Assembly: GCA_022605955.1 (NCBI GenBank)
Contig: JAKCOZ010000009.1
Location: forward strand, 1,922,001-1,986,000
Direction of reading: 5' to 3'
Length of the DNA stretch: 64,000 nt
Source of the DNA: Rallus limicola
Taxonomy: Eukaryota > Chordata > Aves > Gruiformes > Rallidae
Below are positions 1 through 13,796 of this stretch, piece by piece. Each line of letters opens with the position of its first letter. Positions within the stretch are counted from its first letter, which is position 1. Under the pieces are notes generated by a model. That model was not told the DNA's origin. It was given only the letters and a program-made list of their open reading frames with translations, and made no database searches. Both the position numbers and the translations under genes were made by a program.

Positions 1-2319
1 ACCCAGGCTGCAGAGCTGGAGAAGTCCTACCTCAGCTTGGCTCTCCGATGTCCAGACTGCAATATTCTTGATCTTGAGCACTGCTTCTCTCCCTATAGTT
101 CCTGGGAAAGGAATGTTGAGATGTAAACATCATTGATAGGAAGCTAAGATAACCTTAACCAGTGAAGAGATAAGAACTCATAATTCCTTATAGGTATCAA
201 TGTTTCTATAATTCCCATAAGTTATGGAGATTTGAGAGGCATGAGTTGGTTTGGCTTTGGGTTGTTTTGTTTTTAAAACTTGTTTGTTTGTTTAATTAAG
301 CCCAGCAGACAATCTGTACTTTGCAATTTTCCACTCACCAACAGACCTTGAACAGCAATCACTTCTTCCAGGCCTCTCCATTTTACCTACAAACTCAAAG
401 CTGACTTTCACTACTGCTGACAAAGTGAACTTGAGCAGTGGGAAGGCAGTGAATCTCCAACAGCAGCGATGCTTTATGTACCTTAAGTAATGTAAGATTA
501 AAAATGTGGTTTTATCACAGTGTGATACCAACATTAATAACTCGTCTGGAGCAAGGATTCAAAGCTTTCAGTATTCTATAATTGAAAGGAGCCCGATTGC
601 ACATGGACTCATCTAGCACCAGAGGAGCTCAAATCACCTTAGTCAGTGTTTGACTCGAATAGGAAAGCCTGAGAAGGGCAGTGAGGCATCACTGGGTTGT
701 GTATTATCAACAGTGATGCAACACACGCAAATGAGGCAGCATGCAAGTAACAATCTGCCACCATCAGATTACAAAGCAGGTCGGGCATGCAGCGAAATTA
801 ATTTGTGCCACTTGGTGGAAAACAGAGAGAACGTTGAAATTTGAGATTTTTCAGCCCAACAATAATAATTTCACCTGCAGCTATGGTTTCAGTTGTCACA
901 GCACCAAGCAATTCTGTTTCCTTCAGCTTTCTTATTACTGCTCCTCCTTTTCAATAGGCTTTTATAAGACAATTATTTCATAAAACTTAATAGTTGTTTC
1001 ATTTTATATTTTGACTGGACTCAACAGCTAATAGCTACATCATGTCCTGAACCAGCTGTCCCTCACAAGCACAGAAACAGGTACTGCACAGCACAGAGCT
1101 GGCATTCAGCTGAAGCCATCACATGTGAAAAGGATGCAGAGCAACAGGAGCAAGAGAGACTTGAAGAGTGAGAGTTGAGTGCAGGGCCACCTGCACCAGG
1201 ACATGGACGCATGCGTGGCCACCAACCAACAGCACCACTGGAGCTGACAGGGACAGGGTGGGACACTGCACAGCAGGAATGGTGGATGGAGACAAGTTCA
1301 TCAGGAAAGAGGGGCAGGGATGAGGAGCAGACTGGATGTCACAGCTCTGCTATGGGGATGGAGGGTGGCCGGGTGAGAACCGTGGGTCAGAGGTAGAGGA
1401 GAGGCTGCTGAGGGACACACTGTGGTGGGGCCACCCCATTAGGGTGAGGAAATGAAACAAACCTCCCTTAAATAACTTGAAGAACTTTCAACACTGGTTC
1501 TTGTAGGAGACTTTAGCTTCCCTGGCGTGTGCTCCCAACAGTGGGAGACAAGTAGTCAAGAGGATTTGTAGAAGGTGTAGGTATAACCTGTTATACTGGT
1601 GCTGGACTGGCCCACAGGACTGATGCACAACTGGGTTTGCTCTTCACCAAGAAGCAAGCACTGTTTGGGAGTGTGATAATCCAAGTCAGCCTTGGCTGTA
1701 CTGACCATGAACCAGTGGGTGTATCATGATCTAGAGGAGAGAGAGAGAGAGGAGAGTAACAGAGCACAGACCTAGGCTTCCTCTGAGCAGACTTTGGGTT
1801 GTTGAAGGAACTGATATTTGGGATCCCACAGGAGGCAGCTCTGAAGGGAGAGGGCTCAGGAAATCTGGCAGGGCTTTAAGATCAGCTTCCTCCACGTGTA
1901 AGAATCGGCCAAAACTCAGGAAAACACATGGGTCTCTCAGAAGAGTGGCTTCGCTAACCTCTGAATTCAGGATAGGGCTGGTACACAAAAGGCAGCGTAC
2001 AAAAAGTAGGAGCAGGGACAGGATACAAAGGAGGACATCGTGAACGTTGGCCAGGTGTGCAGGGTGGTGGCAGCGACACTAAATCTCACCTTGAGCTTGG
2101 GCAGTCGGCTCCCCATCCTACCCTGTTCCATGGCTGGGATGGAGGACAGGCCCTGGCCAGGCAGCCATGTTAATCCCCTCAGCTCAAATGTGGAGCTGCT
2201 GGCCCTCACTGCACCCTGAAATGAGCTTGGGGTGAAGTCACCAGGCAACAGGCCTGAGCTGAACCAAGAGAGGATTAAGGTGGAGGTCAAGTACAGCTTT
2301 TCCTCCATGAGGAGAGCTC
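1..2319. other. Unique intergenic sequence
   Basis: No gene, LTR or CR1 recognised. There is a short (GA)n tract at 1,735-1,756. The small open frames overlap each other on both strands and have no domain character. Confidence 0.6.
1735..1756. repeat. (GA)n microsatellite
   Basis: Short GAGAGA tract with a GGA interruption at each end. Confidence 0.85.
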
Positions 2320-2460
2320 AGTCACGGCACAGTTTGCCCAGAGAGGTTACACCATCTCCAGCCTTAGAGGGTTTCAAGTCCCATCTGGATCAAGTCCTGG
2401 GCAGCCTGGTCTGACCCCAGAGCTGAGGTTCCCCTCCAGCCCCATTTATCCTGTGATCTA
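2320..2460 (+). mobile_element. Degenerate CR1 LINE 3' fragment
   Basis: The stretch reads like an old sense-strand CR1 3' end: 'gcccagagaggtt', then 'atctccagcc', 'gggcagcctggtctga', ending near 'cctgtgatcta'. It is diverged and without clean octamers. Confidence 0.55.
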
Positions 2461-3423
2461 CATTCAACTTTATTACATCATAGAATACATTGCAGAACAC
2501 AAGCCTAAATTAAACATATCCTATGAAGCAGAAATTGTACAGAAGCTTTTTAAAGTTGATCATAAAGTCTGCTCTGGGCTGTCATGTGCCAGGAAAAAGT
2601 AAACTACGTAACACATGAGAAAGGTTTGGATCATTATCCTAAGACACTCACAGAGCAACAGAGATTTCATAACTTCCTTGTTTTCCCAGGAAAAATCAGC
2701 TCTTGGAAACTAATTTTACAAATTAAAAACCTTCCTCACACCCCACCCCCCCCCTTTATCCTGGATTAATTCATTCTATCTCCCTAATTATAGTCTCCCA
2801 CCAGATCTTTGATAACACACTGTGTACATGCTAAGTACTAAATCTCTCAATGTGACATGCATGTGACTCTGCTGGCCTGACTTGGCTGTACTCTTGTTTT
2901 CACAAACCTTTGGGCTTTGTCACTGTGTTCTCATGCCAGGTCTGTTACGGCACTTTGAATTGAGCAGCTCCACTCAAACATCCATCATCAAAGTCCTTAT
3001 CACTCCTTTGGCAAATGAGGGGTTGACATTCTGACCAGCTTGACATATGCATGCTTAGTTTTGTATTTTAAGTAAGAGATATTTCTTAAACCTTGCAAAT
3101 AAATACTATGGCATTAACTAATACCTTCCCTCATGTATCTCCTTTCCAGTGAGCTCTAGTAGTAGGGGTAGGGAAGTCAAACCTGCACAGGTTGCTAAGC
3201 AGAACAAACATAGGTCTTTTGGATTCCAATAATTCCTTTAAAACCTTTACATGGCATAAAAAATAGTTAAGAAGATGAAGGTGAATGAAAGCAGGAGAAG
3301 CCAAACAACCACCAGCAGCAAGAGCCCCCTGAAAACTACACAACATTCACCTGGATCACAGCACTTCTTCCACACCTCCTTCTAAGCTGCTGCTGCTATT
3401 AAACTGAGCACAAAAGAAAGAAT
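2461..3423. other. Unique intergenic sequence
   Basis: Moderately AT-rich; a C9 run lies near 2,747-2,755. No recognisable gene or repeat. Confidence 0.55.
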
Positions 3424-3667
3424 CATAGAACCCCAGACTGGTCTGGGTTGGAAGGGACCCCAAGGGTCACACAGCTCCAACCCCCTGACACAGGCAGAGA
3501 CACCAACCTCCAGGCCTGGAGCTAAACAAGGTTGCCCAGGGACCCAGCCAACGTGGCCTTGAACACCCCCAGGGATGGGGCACCCACCCCCTCTCTGGGC
3601 AGCCCCTTCCAGCCCCTCACCACTCTCTCTGGAAAGAGCTTCCCCCTAATACCCAATTTAAACCTTC
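3424..3667 (-). mobile_element. CR1 LINE 3' fragment
   Basis: Begins with the inverted CR1 tail (catagaaccccagac), then 'ttggaagggacccc', 'gacaccaacctccagg', 'gccttgaacacccccagg' and 'gggcagccccttcc'. It is truncated 5' about 245 bp into the element and belongs to the same subfamily as the copies at 6,776, 59,651 and 62,434. Confidence 0.93.
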
Positions 3668-6600
3668 CTTCCTTTAGAATCTGAAATTGTTTCCAATAAA
3701 AGCAAAGCTTTCATGTCTTCTCTAGAGTTCCATTACACTGGGGACATTTTCAGTGATGGGTCTGAAAGGTTTTTGGTTTTTTTTTTTAATTTTCCTTAAT
3801 TCTTTAATGAATTACAGCTAGGAGACACACTCTTTTTGGCATGCCTTATGTGTTGTGCTCCAGTAGCAGGCCATACATCCTGCTGTTCACACCACTGCTC
3901 TAAAAACATGATCTTGCCTCAAAACATCATTCTTCCCCAGACTTTTCTGGGACTTGCAATGGTTCCTTATTCTCTGGTTCTTATGCTGTTATCAGAAGGG
4001 CATCACCTCTTACTTTTAAGGATTAACTAAAACATAAAACAACCACAGCTCTTTCACAGCTGCAACCAGCTGGAAGTTGTTGATTTTGCTCATGAAGACC
4101 ACGAGTCCATGGTTGCCTGGTACAGATAGCAGCTGAGTTGCTCTGTTAGAAGACATAAGAAAACAGAACAGCAATGAACCATGGATAACATGGTATTATG
4201 TACAATCTACTAATTCTCAAGAGAAATGGACATATTTGGATCTAATAAAAATGTCAGAGTGTCATCTTAACAGCTTTTGGTTACTATTTCATCCCCTTCT
4301 CTCCCAGTATGCACTTAGGCACCTGACCTTAAAAGCTCATAAAAATGTCAAGGACACAAAAATACTCTCTCTGTGTGTCCGTAAGCATGGGTCTAAATCA
4401 GCTCTACAGTCACAGTCACTTCTGAACAACAGCAGCACAAATCTCTTGACAAGAACTGTCATCATTTTTAATTTCTAAATTGGCTTAAATACCACCTACT
4501 ATATAGGACTGAATGCTACCTATAACCCCGTGCAAATGGCTCTCTGCACAGACACATCTGTCATTTCCCACACAGATTTTCTGACACTGTTGCATTTGTA
4601 CAAAGCAGACCAAGCACATGTTTCTCCTCCTGATCAGTCTGCAGAGGAGCAGGATGAAGGCAGGAGAGCTTCAGTATATAGGAGAAGAAAGTAATTCAAT
4701 CCTCCCTCATAAATCATGATGAGAGTAGGTAGGCATAATGCAGCATAAACTCAGGGAAATTCCAAAATTTCTCATGAAGGAAACCTAAGGGTATCAACCA
4801 GAAACGAACCAGAGACCCACAATAACTTTAGAAACAAAAAAGAAATCCACTTCTGCAGACAATTATTCCATTTAAAGAGTAAGAATATTTAAACAAAGAG
4901 GGTAAATGTCCCTGGGTGGAATTGCAGGAGTTTCATTATTCAGCCGTACTTTCTCTTGATTTAAATTCCATACATCATTCTGCTTTTGTTTTACAGTTGC
5001 TGGAAATGCCATCATAAGGAAATACTGCACACTATTTCTAGTCGTGGGTGTTTATGGTTTATGGCTTCTTTATCCCAACAAATTGCCATATGCGTAAAGA
5101 AAATCAATCTTTTCAATTTCCAAACTGCTTAAGAATTTATGTGCATTTTCTATTATAAGCATTTGACTTGGTCTATGAAAAGTCAGATGGAAAAAAGTCT
5201 CTACCCTTGACAGTCAGGAAAATTATGTTCTCCAGCATTTTTAGACTCTGCAATATACAAGCTTCAAAGTCCAAGATATCCCTTCTCATTTTCTCTTCTG
5301 ATGCTTAATATCTTTTCTGTTGCCTGTTTGTGATAACAATTCCTGTCAGGGATAATGAGGAAAAGCTAACATTTGTTCTGCACAGATTCTGCCTTCTATC
5401 ACTAAGACTGACAGGGATATAGATGTTGAAGGCGGTTTCTGTGCATCTGACAAAACCCTGGTCTGAAGCCCTAGCAGCAGTTTCAGGTGTAGTTATCAGC
5501 AGATGTTGCATTTGAAGAGCCACCCGTTTGCAAAGTAAACAAAACAGAAATAACAATCATGGCCACATCTGCAGAAAGACACTGAAAAGAGAGGTGTAAA
5601 ACTGTCACCTCCTGAACCCTGTCAGCTTGGCTTAAAACGTAGATTGGCAGGAAAATATAGGCACATGATATGTATTTGAATTTAGGGCAAATTTAGTCTC
5701 ACAAACAAAAGATCTTTAAAACTCTATCCCAGCTGCAAAGGCTCTTGCTCACCTTGCAACTCAATGTTGCAGAAAAAGACTGAAATAACATGAGCCTAAC
5801 TCAGCACATCCTTAAACATGCAGCCTCATCCAGCCCCACTGAGGTACCAACCACCTTTTGCTCTTCATCCCTTTGCCCCTCACAAGCAGCAGATAAACAT
5901 TTGGCCCACAGATTTCCCACCACAGAGGACTCTGATGGGCATGATCCCACTGTGAGAACAAGGCTGGAAAGCCAACTCCTATGATTTTTAACCATTTACT
6001 TGAAAATAAACAGTAAAATCAAATGATGCTTGGCACAATTTGTGAGTAGGTTACTGGTAGGGAGGATACAGCCCACACAGTCAGGAAGGAGGGCTGCCCC
6101 CAAAGGACATGTGGCTAAAAGAGTGTGGAAGACTTTTTCTTCCATACAATATTTCCCTGTTTTTTCTAACAGCACTGAGACTCTACACCAGTTCCTGGTC
6201 ATCCTAGACAAGAACTGGGCAGAGAAATGACAAACTTCAGCACGGTACGTGTGAGGGGAGGAGTATCTCAGCAAGGTTTTGTGTTAAAACTGCTGCAAAT
6301 CTGGTGCATTCTGGTAAAATTAAAAAGTGAAATGTACACTTGGATGAGCTCAAAGGATCTGCTGTTTGACACAACGAAATTAGCAATGCAGGGAGTGGGG
6401 ATGAAGAAGTGGCAGAGTGAATAAGTTACATCAAGGCTTTCTTCCCCAGTTTTTAACAGCAGTATTCTTAGAGGGTGGATGAAAAACTCGAATCCGTAGT
6501 GATTTTAAGAGTCTGCAAGTCTCTGCCAAAAAATGTCAGTTACATTCTCTAATATTATGGGGAAACTTCTGTCTTTTGGAAATTTGTAACTAGGATTTCA

Positions 6601-6775
6601 AGAACTCTGTTTCATCTAAACTCAGAGATGAACTGAGATGCTCATGGGCTGTAGAGTTCTCACTGAAAATCCTCCTGTTTCGGGAAAATAATATGATTCT
6701 TAGTACCTACTCTCCCTCAGGCACTGTACTCAACAGACACACACCCACCTCACAATTTTTGCACAAATATTATTG
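3668..6775. other. Unique intergenic sequence
   Basis: AT-rich, with a T-rich run near 3,775-3,789. No CR1, LTR or convincing coding sequence; the open frames of up to about 92 codons have no protein-family features. Confidence 0.6.
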
Positions 6776-7373
6776 CATAGAATCCCAGACTGGTCTAGGT
6801 TAGGAGGCACCCCAAGGATCACAGAGCTCCAACCCCCTGCCACAGGCAGGGACACCAACCTCCAAGCCTGGAGCTACACAAGGTTGCCCAGGGACCCATC
6901 CAACCTGGCCTTGAACACCCCAGGGATGGGGCACCCACCCCCTCTCTGGGCAGCCCCTTCCAGCCCCTCACCACTCTCTCTGGAAAGAACTTCCCCCTAA
7001 GATCTCCTGTAACCCTTCCCTTCTCCAGCTTCACTCCAGCCCCCTTGTCCTGCCAGGCTCTGCCCTTGAACAAGCTGATTCCCCTCCTGTGTCTCTGCTC
7101 CCTTCAGGGACTGGCAGGCTGCAATGAGGTCCCCCCGCAGCCTTCTCTTCTCCAGGCTGGACAAGCCCAGCTCCCTCAGCCTCTCTCTTTAGGGGAGCTG
7201 CTTCAGCCCTCTGAGCATCTCCATGGCTCCTCTGAGCCCTCTCCAACAGTCCCACATCTTTCTTGTGTTGGGGCCCCAGCTCTGGACACAGGACTCCAGC
7301 TGGGGCCTCAGGAGGGCAGAGCAGAGAGGGACAATCCCCTCCCTGTCCCTGCTGCCACCCCTCTGCTGATATG
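6776..7373 (-). mobile_element. CR1 LINE 3' fragment (~600 bp)
   Basis: Inverted CR1 from the 3' tail (catagaatcccagac) through the ORF2 C-terminal region to about 7,373 (near 'ccctctgctgata'). The minus strand gives ORF2-derived pieces in several frames, so the protein is broken. The 152-codon plus-strand frame crossing it (7,045-7,503) is an antisense shadow. Confidence 0.93.
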
Positions 7374-8429
7374 GGGAAGGAGACAAGGAAATAACTCCAC
7401 CACTGAATTAATTACCTGGCAGGTTTTTGCTTACATGCAGGCTGGAAGAATTCTTGTGGATTTGTTTATTAACAAAACCAGGAAATCTTGGTATTTGTAT
7501 TAGCCACTTTCTGCCTGTGGCACCACTGCCCAGCCATACTCTCAGCACTGTCACCAGCAAAATACATCTCCCAACATCTGACCAGCATAATTCGATGATG
7601 GTTCTGGAAAATGTCAATGTTTTAGAGGCAAAGTCTAACCTAATACAAATGGAAGTAAACATGCAAATATGGTTTGGTAAAAATGTACAGTTTGCATCTT
7701 TACCCTAATTCTATGCTTCTGGTATTTTCTGTGCTGCTTCAGATATATTTCTTTAATTTTTTTAAATGGGAAGAAAGGCCAGTCACAGGAATTACAGTAT
7801 AATTGCAAAATGTAAAGGTTACTCTGCAAGTATATTTTCATTTATCCTATTTAACTCTGAAATACACCACTAAGCTGCTAATATCTAATAATCCATTTAT
7901 AGAAGCTGAATGTTATCTGTAAAAGTTTAATTGTTTACATTCCCAAAGTCATACAGTAAATATAAATGCCCATTCATTATTTAAAATGTCTGTCTCTGCA
8001 CAGCACATTTTCATCACTGCAAATTTTATGTTCCTGTCTCCCTCCCTCCCCCCCAGTTTTGGCTAGCCAACACCATAGATGCATTAGCACCATCTTTTGG
8101 CTAAACTCTATCCTGACCTATATTTCTGCCTTTTTCTCATAAAATCTGGCATAAATAGGGTGTAAAGGATTGGTGGGAAGGGTGGAAGGTGCATTCAAAT
8201 TCATGTTGCTGCTATAAACACTCAGTGAGAGCTGTGGAAAGCTTTGGAAGCAAAGGGTCATGCAGCTGGTTACCAGCTCTCTCAAAGATTTAAATTGGGC
8301 CATGAAACTGGGACTGGCATGGAGGATAGCCACCCACCACACCACACCTACAATACACAGTCTTAGTTTAACCTCAGTGAGGCATCACATTCTGCTTCCA
8401 CTGACACCTCTGGAAAGGTGAGTGGAAAC
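7374..8429. other. Unique intergenic sequence
   Basis: AT-rich sequence between two CR1 copies; nothing recognised. Confidence 0.55.
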
Positions 8430-8826
8430 CACAGAGTCACAGGGGTTGGAAGGGAGCTCCAGAGCCCATCAAGTCCAACACCCTGCCAAAGCAGGGTCCC
8501 TAGGACAGGGCACACAGGGAGGCGTCCAGACAGGGCTGGAATCTCTCCAGAGAAGGAGACTCCACACCCCCTGGGCAGCCTGGCCCAGGGCTCCCTCACC
8601 CTCACTGGGAAGAAGTTCTTCCCAGGTTGGTGTGGAACTCCCTGTGCTCCAACTTGAGGCCATCGCCCCTTGTCCTGTCCCCACAGACACTGAAAAGGGG
8701 CTGCCCATTTCCCCCTGCATCCCATGCTTCAGATATTGATAAACATTAATAAGGTCCCCCCATAGCCTTCTTTTCTCCAGGCTGAACAGCCCCAGCTCCC
8801 TCAGCCTTTCCTCACAGGGGAGATGC
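8430..8826 (-). mobile_element. CR1 LINE 3' fragment (~400 bp)
   Basis: Starts at the inverted tail (cacagagtcacagggg) and contains 'gggagctccagagccc', 'ctctccagagaaggagactc', 'cttgtcctgtccccacag' and 'ctccaggctgaacagcccc'. Same subfamily as the copies at 13,797, 20,672, 32,050, 41,474 and 44,071. The minus strand shows ORF2 C-terminal phrases such as [15 protein letters not shown]. Confidence 0.94.
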
Positions 8827-10553
8827 AAGAGGAAAGACCTCAGTGGAAACACATGTAGGCTAACCCAAGATTGCAAAGTGCACTGGGATGTCTGAAGACC
8901 TGAACTATTTAATGTACCTTTAAAAGTTGTGTTTGTGGGCTCTAATTAGATCAGAGGATACCCATCTCAGCATGTCACCACAGATATCCACTGGGGTGAA
9001 CCACCCTTTGTACAAAATAAATTGCCATTTTAGAGCAAGGGAAAACCAGCAATTTGCAAACAAGGGTGTTTCCTCATTGGACAAGAACAGAATTTGGCAT
9101 GCCTTGCTGTTGAGCTCCTGTCATCTGTAGAGCTATTAATCCCATCAGAAACCCCTCTTCCTCACTTGTAAAAAAAAAAAGTATTCTCCTAGGGCAAACC
9201 AACATAAAGTATTGAGTCTTTTTAGGATGATGCTTTATATCCCAACTGCTGCAATATGTAATCAATTTGACATTCTGCTGTGCAAAGCAGTCATCATTCT
9301 TTGCCACCCTGATCTATGAGTGTAGATACATCATGATTTGCCCACGGCATCGAGTATTGCAGCTTGGTTAATCTATAGCAGAAAGATAATTTACTGCATG
9401 ACAGCAGCAAACACCAGTGCAAAACTTAACGTAAGGGAGAAGCAGTAACACTCAGGAGATAAAGACATGCCAGGCATAGGGATATCAGACATACATACGT
9501 GCTAGTAGCTATAACTGGTGTGTGGTCAGTACTGCTTTGGATTAGTCCCTTGCCCCACAGAGCTAGACTTTTTAAACTACACTTCTTAATGCCAAACTAT
9601 TGTGATTAAACTGTTCTTTGTGTGTTACTATGATGCCTCGGAAAGCTGGAATCAAAACTCACTGCCCTATCTAGCAGGTACCCTTTATTGCAGCGCTGGG
9701 CACACAGGGCATTGCTCCTCTGGATGCGTGCCCCAATTAAAGCCAAATCTCTCATATTGATACAGATTAACTCTACATACTCATTATCATTTCTAAGAAC
9801 AGGCAGAGTTCTGTTAATTATTTCCAGAAAGTCATTTCCATTAACTCCTCCCAGATAGAGCATGCTCAGTGACACTCAGGGGGTCTTCCTGTGGTCTCCA
9901 GGGATGAAGGCTGGCTTGGTCTGTATCTTTGCAGACAAATTGTGCTGGTCACCTACCCTGTTAGGGTGTGGCCATCAAATTTGGCCATCAAACTGGGAAG
10001 TTCCCAGTGCTCCCAAGCGTGTCTCTGGTGTGGATCCTCTGATACTCAAGCAGCTATGTGAATTAGGAATTTGGTGGATATGATACCAGGAGTGGACCAG
10101 AAAGCAGGTATAAAAGCAGGAAAGTACACTGTCTCATTCTAGCTGGCAGCAATTCCATTAGCCAGGAATTGTGTAACACCATAGCTGGAGATATATAGAA
10201 TACAAAGCCCCATAGTTTGAAATTTAAAAGAGGTAGGGGAGCTTTCTGTTCCCATTATTTGGTAAATGAGGGAGAAAAGTGGTTATAGAGCTACATTGCT
10301 TATATGCTTATACTGCTCACATTTTCCAGCAAGGGAAAAATCTTCAAGGAACTAGGAGGCTTCCGTTTGCCATCTAAAAGAGACAGTGTATTGTAACTTT
10401 GCATCATTGACTGAAAGTACAGTGTTCATAAAATAGCTATCAAGGGACCCAGTCAGGCTGAATCTCATTCTAGTTGCTTCCAACCACATCTAGTGGAAAA
10501 GCTACCCTGACAACGTATGCAAATAATAAAATCTACTGCAGGATAAGAGAATC

Positions 10554-10590
10554 TAAGAAAAGAAAAGAAGAAAAAAAGAAAAAGGCAGAA
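10554..10590. repeat. A-rich (GAAAA) low-complexity tract
   Basis: Interrupted AAAAG/AAG repeat of about 37 bp. Confidence 0.8.
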
Positions 10591-11685
10591 AAGCATTTAT
10601 CATTATGTGGGCAAGCAGGGAGGCAAAAATTGAAAACACCTAAAGCAAGTTAAAACTGCTGGAACTGAAAAAAAAAATTAGAAAAATGAGTTTTTCTTTT
10701 AATTCTGAAAATTCTGTCATACCTGTTTTCATCAGGAAGTTTAAGTTCAAGGAGAGATTTTGGAAACATTAAAAAAATAATTACTAAAACCTGCATGTTC
10801 CTTTAAAGGTAGTACCACAAGTGGTTGCAATGAGCTTCCATTCAGAAAGCATTTCATCTACATCCAAAAAAAAGTTCCTAAATGGAAATGCACTGAAGCA
10901 AGGGGGAGGGATTGTGAACATGCAGAAGGGATTTTTCTCCCTATTGCCCTGACTACTGGTTATCTTTTAAAAGTTCTGTAAGGTTTCTAAATCTATAGCT
11001 CATCCTTGTTAAATTTTTTAAGTGTGGAAGCTCTGAAATTTAAGCTTGGCTATGAAACATAACTACTTCTTTTTTTTGTTTCCCCACCTTCCCAGTTAAT
11101 ATTTGATAATTGGCTATGAAAGCATGTATTTGAACAGAATCCAGACAATCTCAAGTATTTTGGGTACCTGCCGTTAAAAGCAGTATTGTTATGCAACTTT
11201 GAAATGGCAATTTCCCCATGCCAACCACAAATTATTTTTAACAGTCATTTGGCACAGCGTGTGTCTGCTGTATCATTATCATGGTAAATGTTTTGTTTAT
11301 TGAAAACCCACTCTCTGTGAACGACTAAGCCAACTAACATTAGGTATTAAATAGCACTCTTCACGTGAGTCCCTGAGCAAGTGCTGTCACACTAATGTGT
11401 TTGACAATGTTATTGCAAGCAGCAGCGTATTAGCTATGGCCAAGCACCTGAATATTCCTTTTTAAAGCAACTATGAAATATCTTAAGGAAACTGGCTCAC
11501 TGGAGAGATCCAATGCCACTGTTAGAGGAGCTGAGCTGATGGCGTTGTCGTTGCTTCCTTGTGCACAGTGAGGTATGCCATAGGGAGACAACAAAACAAA
11601 GAGCGTGTCTTGGGGTGTCCCAAAGTTCCCAAAGAGTCCAGAGCTGGTTAAGCTGAGAGAGGAATGTGGACAGAAGACAGGCTTT

Positions 11686-11757
11686 GCCATCCTTCTGATC
11701 CCCACCATCCTTCCAGTGCCCACCATCCTTCTGATGCCCACCATCTTTCCAAGAGGT
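11686..11757. repeat. 18-bp tandem repeat, 4 copies
   Basis: CCATCCTTCTGATGCCCA-like unit with starts at 11,686, 11,704, 11,722 and 11,740. Copies differ by a few substitutions. The period is a multiple of three, so it stays open in several frames. Confidence 0.85.
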
Positions 11758-11897
11758 ATCATCAGGGAGAAGGATGGGAGAGGGAGCTGTCACTGACATG
11801 ATCCTTCAGTAGAAGGAAAGAACAACTAATTTTTTCTTGTGCATTGAGGCAGAGCTGGGAAAAAACAGTTTTGTGTCTCTACTCTTCTGGCCCCCAT

Positions 11898-11942
11898 GAA
11901 AGAAAAGAACAAAAGAAGAAAAAGAAAAGAGAAAAAAGAACA
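11898..11942. repeat. Purine-rich (GAAAA) tract
   Basis: 45-bp run of A with scattered G and C, low complexity. Confidence 0.75.
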
Positions 11943-13796
11943 GGAACCATACTGGAAGATCTTTAAAAAAGGAGGAAAAAAAAAAAACCTCAAACACAAG
12001 GCAAACCACACAGGAGTTGTCATCTTGGATGATCCATCCCCTTCTATAAACCTGAAGACTGCTTCCCTTTTGGCAGGAAAGGATCATTTTAAACATCCCT
12101 AACAGACATGCTTCACCGCTCAGCACTTGGGTTTTCTTACCCTATAAAACCATCTATCACAACCCAGTGAAGACCCAGGAAGAGATGAAATACTAAGCAG
12201 GCTGAGTTCTTCTTCCCTGCTTTTAAAAACCTTCCCTGCTTCTAAAAATCAACTGAAACATGAAAAAAAAAAAAAAGAAAAAAGATATCAAACTTCTCAC
12301 AAGCACTACATTTTGCAGGCTAAACCATAAATGTATTCAACCAAGTCGGTCTTTGAAACTTTTCGTTTAGCTCTGTGAAGATAAACAGTAGATCAGCATT
12401 TTCATTAAAAAGAAATGTCATGGCTCATTCCTTTCTGTGATTGAAGAGGATGTAGCAACATCTTTCAAAACTCAGGAGAGAAACATATGCTTGCAATAAA
12501 AAAAATAAGTAAAAATGTGATTGTTGTTCCATTAAATGTTTCAGCCTGTGATTATAATTACTTCCTGATTGGGAAGAATTCCCATGTCAAAAACCCTATG
12601 TAATAATAGCTAAAGTAGATCAAAACAGAAATGGTAATGCTCACTGGATCAGCCAGGGGTTGCCTCCCTAGACAAGGTCCAGGGAAGGCAGCTTAACTGT
12701 TCTTCACATGTTCTTTTTTTAATTATAAATGTGCAGCTGAAGGAACTCTCACCCCCTAAAACTTCTCTGTTCTCTCCCTCCAGTCCGTAACAATTTAGCA
12801 AAGACCTTGAACAAAGCTATTCAAACAGCTTGGGTTAGAGCAGGTTTTGACTGAGGCAGGTCAGAAAGTGCTTATACAGGCAGTTGTGGAGGAGGAATAT
12901 TTAACAGCTGGAACTGGCCGTGATGGTGGACTTCAGCTAGCACAACAGCACCAGGATGTCAGGCACAACCAGACTGGGAGGGCTCACTGGCTGGATATGA
13001 AACAAGTCATTGTCCACAGAGGAAAACTGTCACAAAACAAGAGGTTTTTCCCCGTGCCAGGCAGGCACAGACCCTGCAGACTGCTTAGTAGGGCGATGGT
13101 TTGTGGTTAAAGGCTACTGAGATACAGACCAAGGAGCAAACACAGAGCAAAGCAAACCAGGAGGGTTTTGTCAAATTGTATTCCTTCACTGCAGACCTTT
13201 TGAGGTCAGAACTTTTGACTGGAGGGTAGGATATAGTTCTTCAGCAGGAAATGACTGGTTCAAATGAAGGACTGATGGAGAAGAGGAAGGAGAAGGAAGG
13301 AGAGACCCCTAAGGAGCAGTACCTGACCTTCTCAACATTGGGAACAGTTCCAATATGAGCAATGAGTCTAGTTGTCATAACACCAAACCAATAGAAATGC
13401 ATAACAGGCAGGAGACACAGCAGTTCTGTCTTCTAGGCAACACAGCTCTTGAAGGGGCCAGGGCAGGATGACATTTGTGGGGGTGTAGCCATGACCCAGA
13501 CAAATTTAGCCAGACAGGCCTCAGCCTCCCCTCACATCCTCCTGCAACCATCACTCCTGCGACCTCCATGCCATTTCCATCACCTCCTCCCAGCAAACCC
13601 CTCTGCTACTAATCTGGCACACTCCAGGCTGGGAGCTGCACTGGACCTGTTGGGTATCAAGGTGGAAGCTAATGCTTCATTTATTTGGACCGTAGGACAG
13701 AGTCAAACACCTTGGGCCACCGGGGTGGCTGCACAGGAGCTTCTGCTTGTGTGACACGCTACACCAGAAGAACAAGTCAGTAGAGATTTGAAAGGA

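Larger units (their letters stand above)
8827..13796. other. Unique intergenic sequence, AT-rich
   Basis: About 5 kb free of CR1. It contains A-rich tracts at 9,169-9,180, 10,554-10,590, 11,898-11,942 and 12,261-12,283 and an 18-bp tandem repeat at 11,686-11,757. Open frames at 9,606-9,875 (minus) and 12,847-13,110 (plus) have mixed composition but no recognisable family. Confidence 0.6.

Noticed and set aside
7045..7503. 152-codon plus-strand frame
   Set aside because: Antisense shadow of a CR1 copy plus flanking sequence.
9606..9875. Minus-strand 89-codon frame with protein-like composition
   Set aside because: I recognise no family and see no start context, splice sites or neighbouring exons. 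BLASTP would decide; a match to a gene family would make it a pseudogene fragment.
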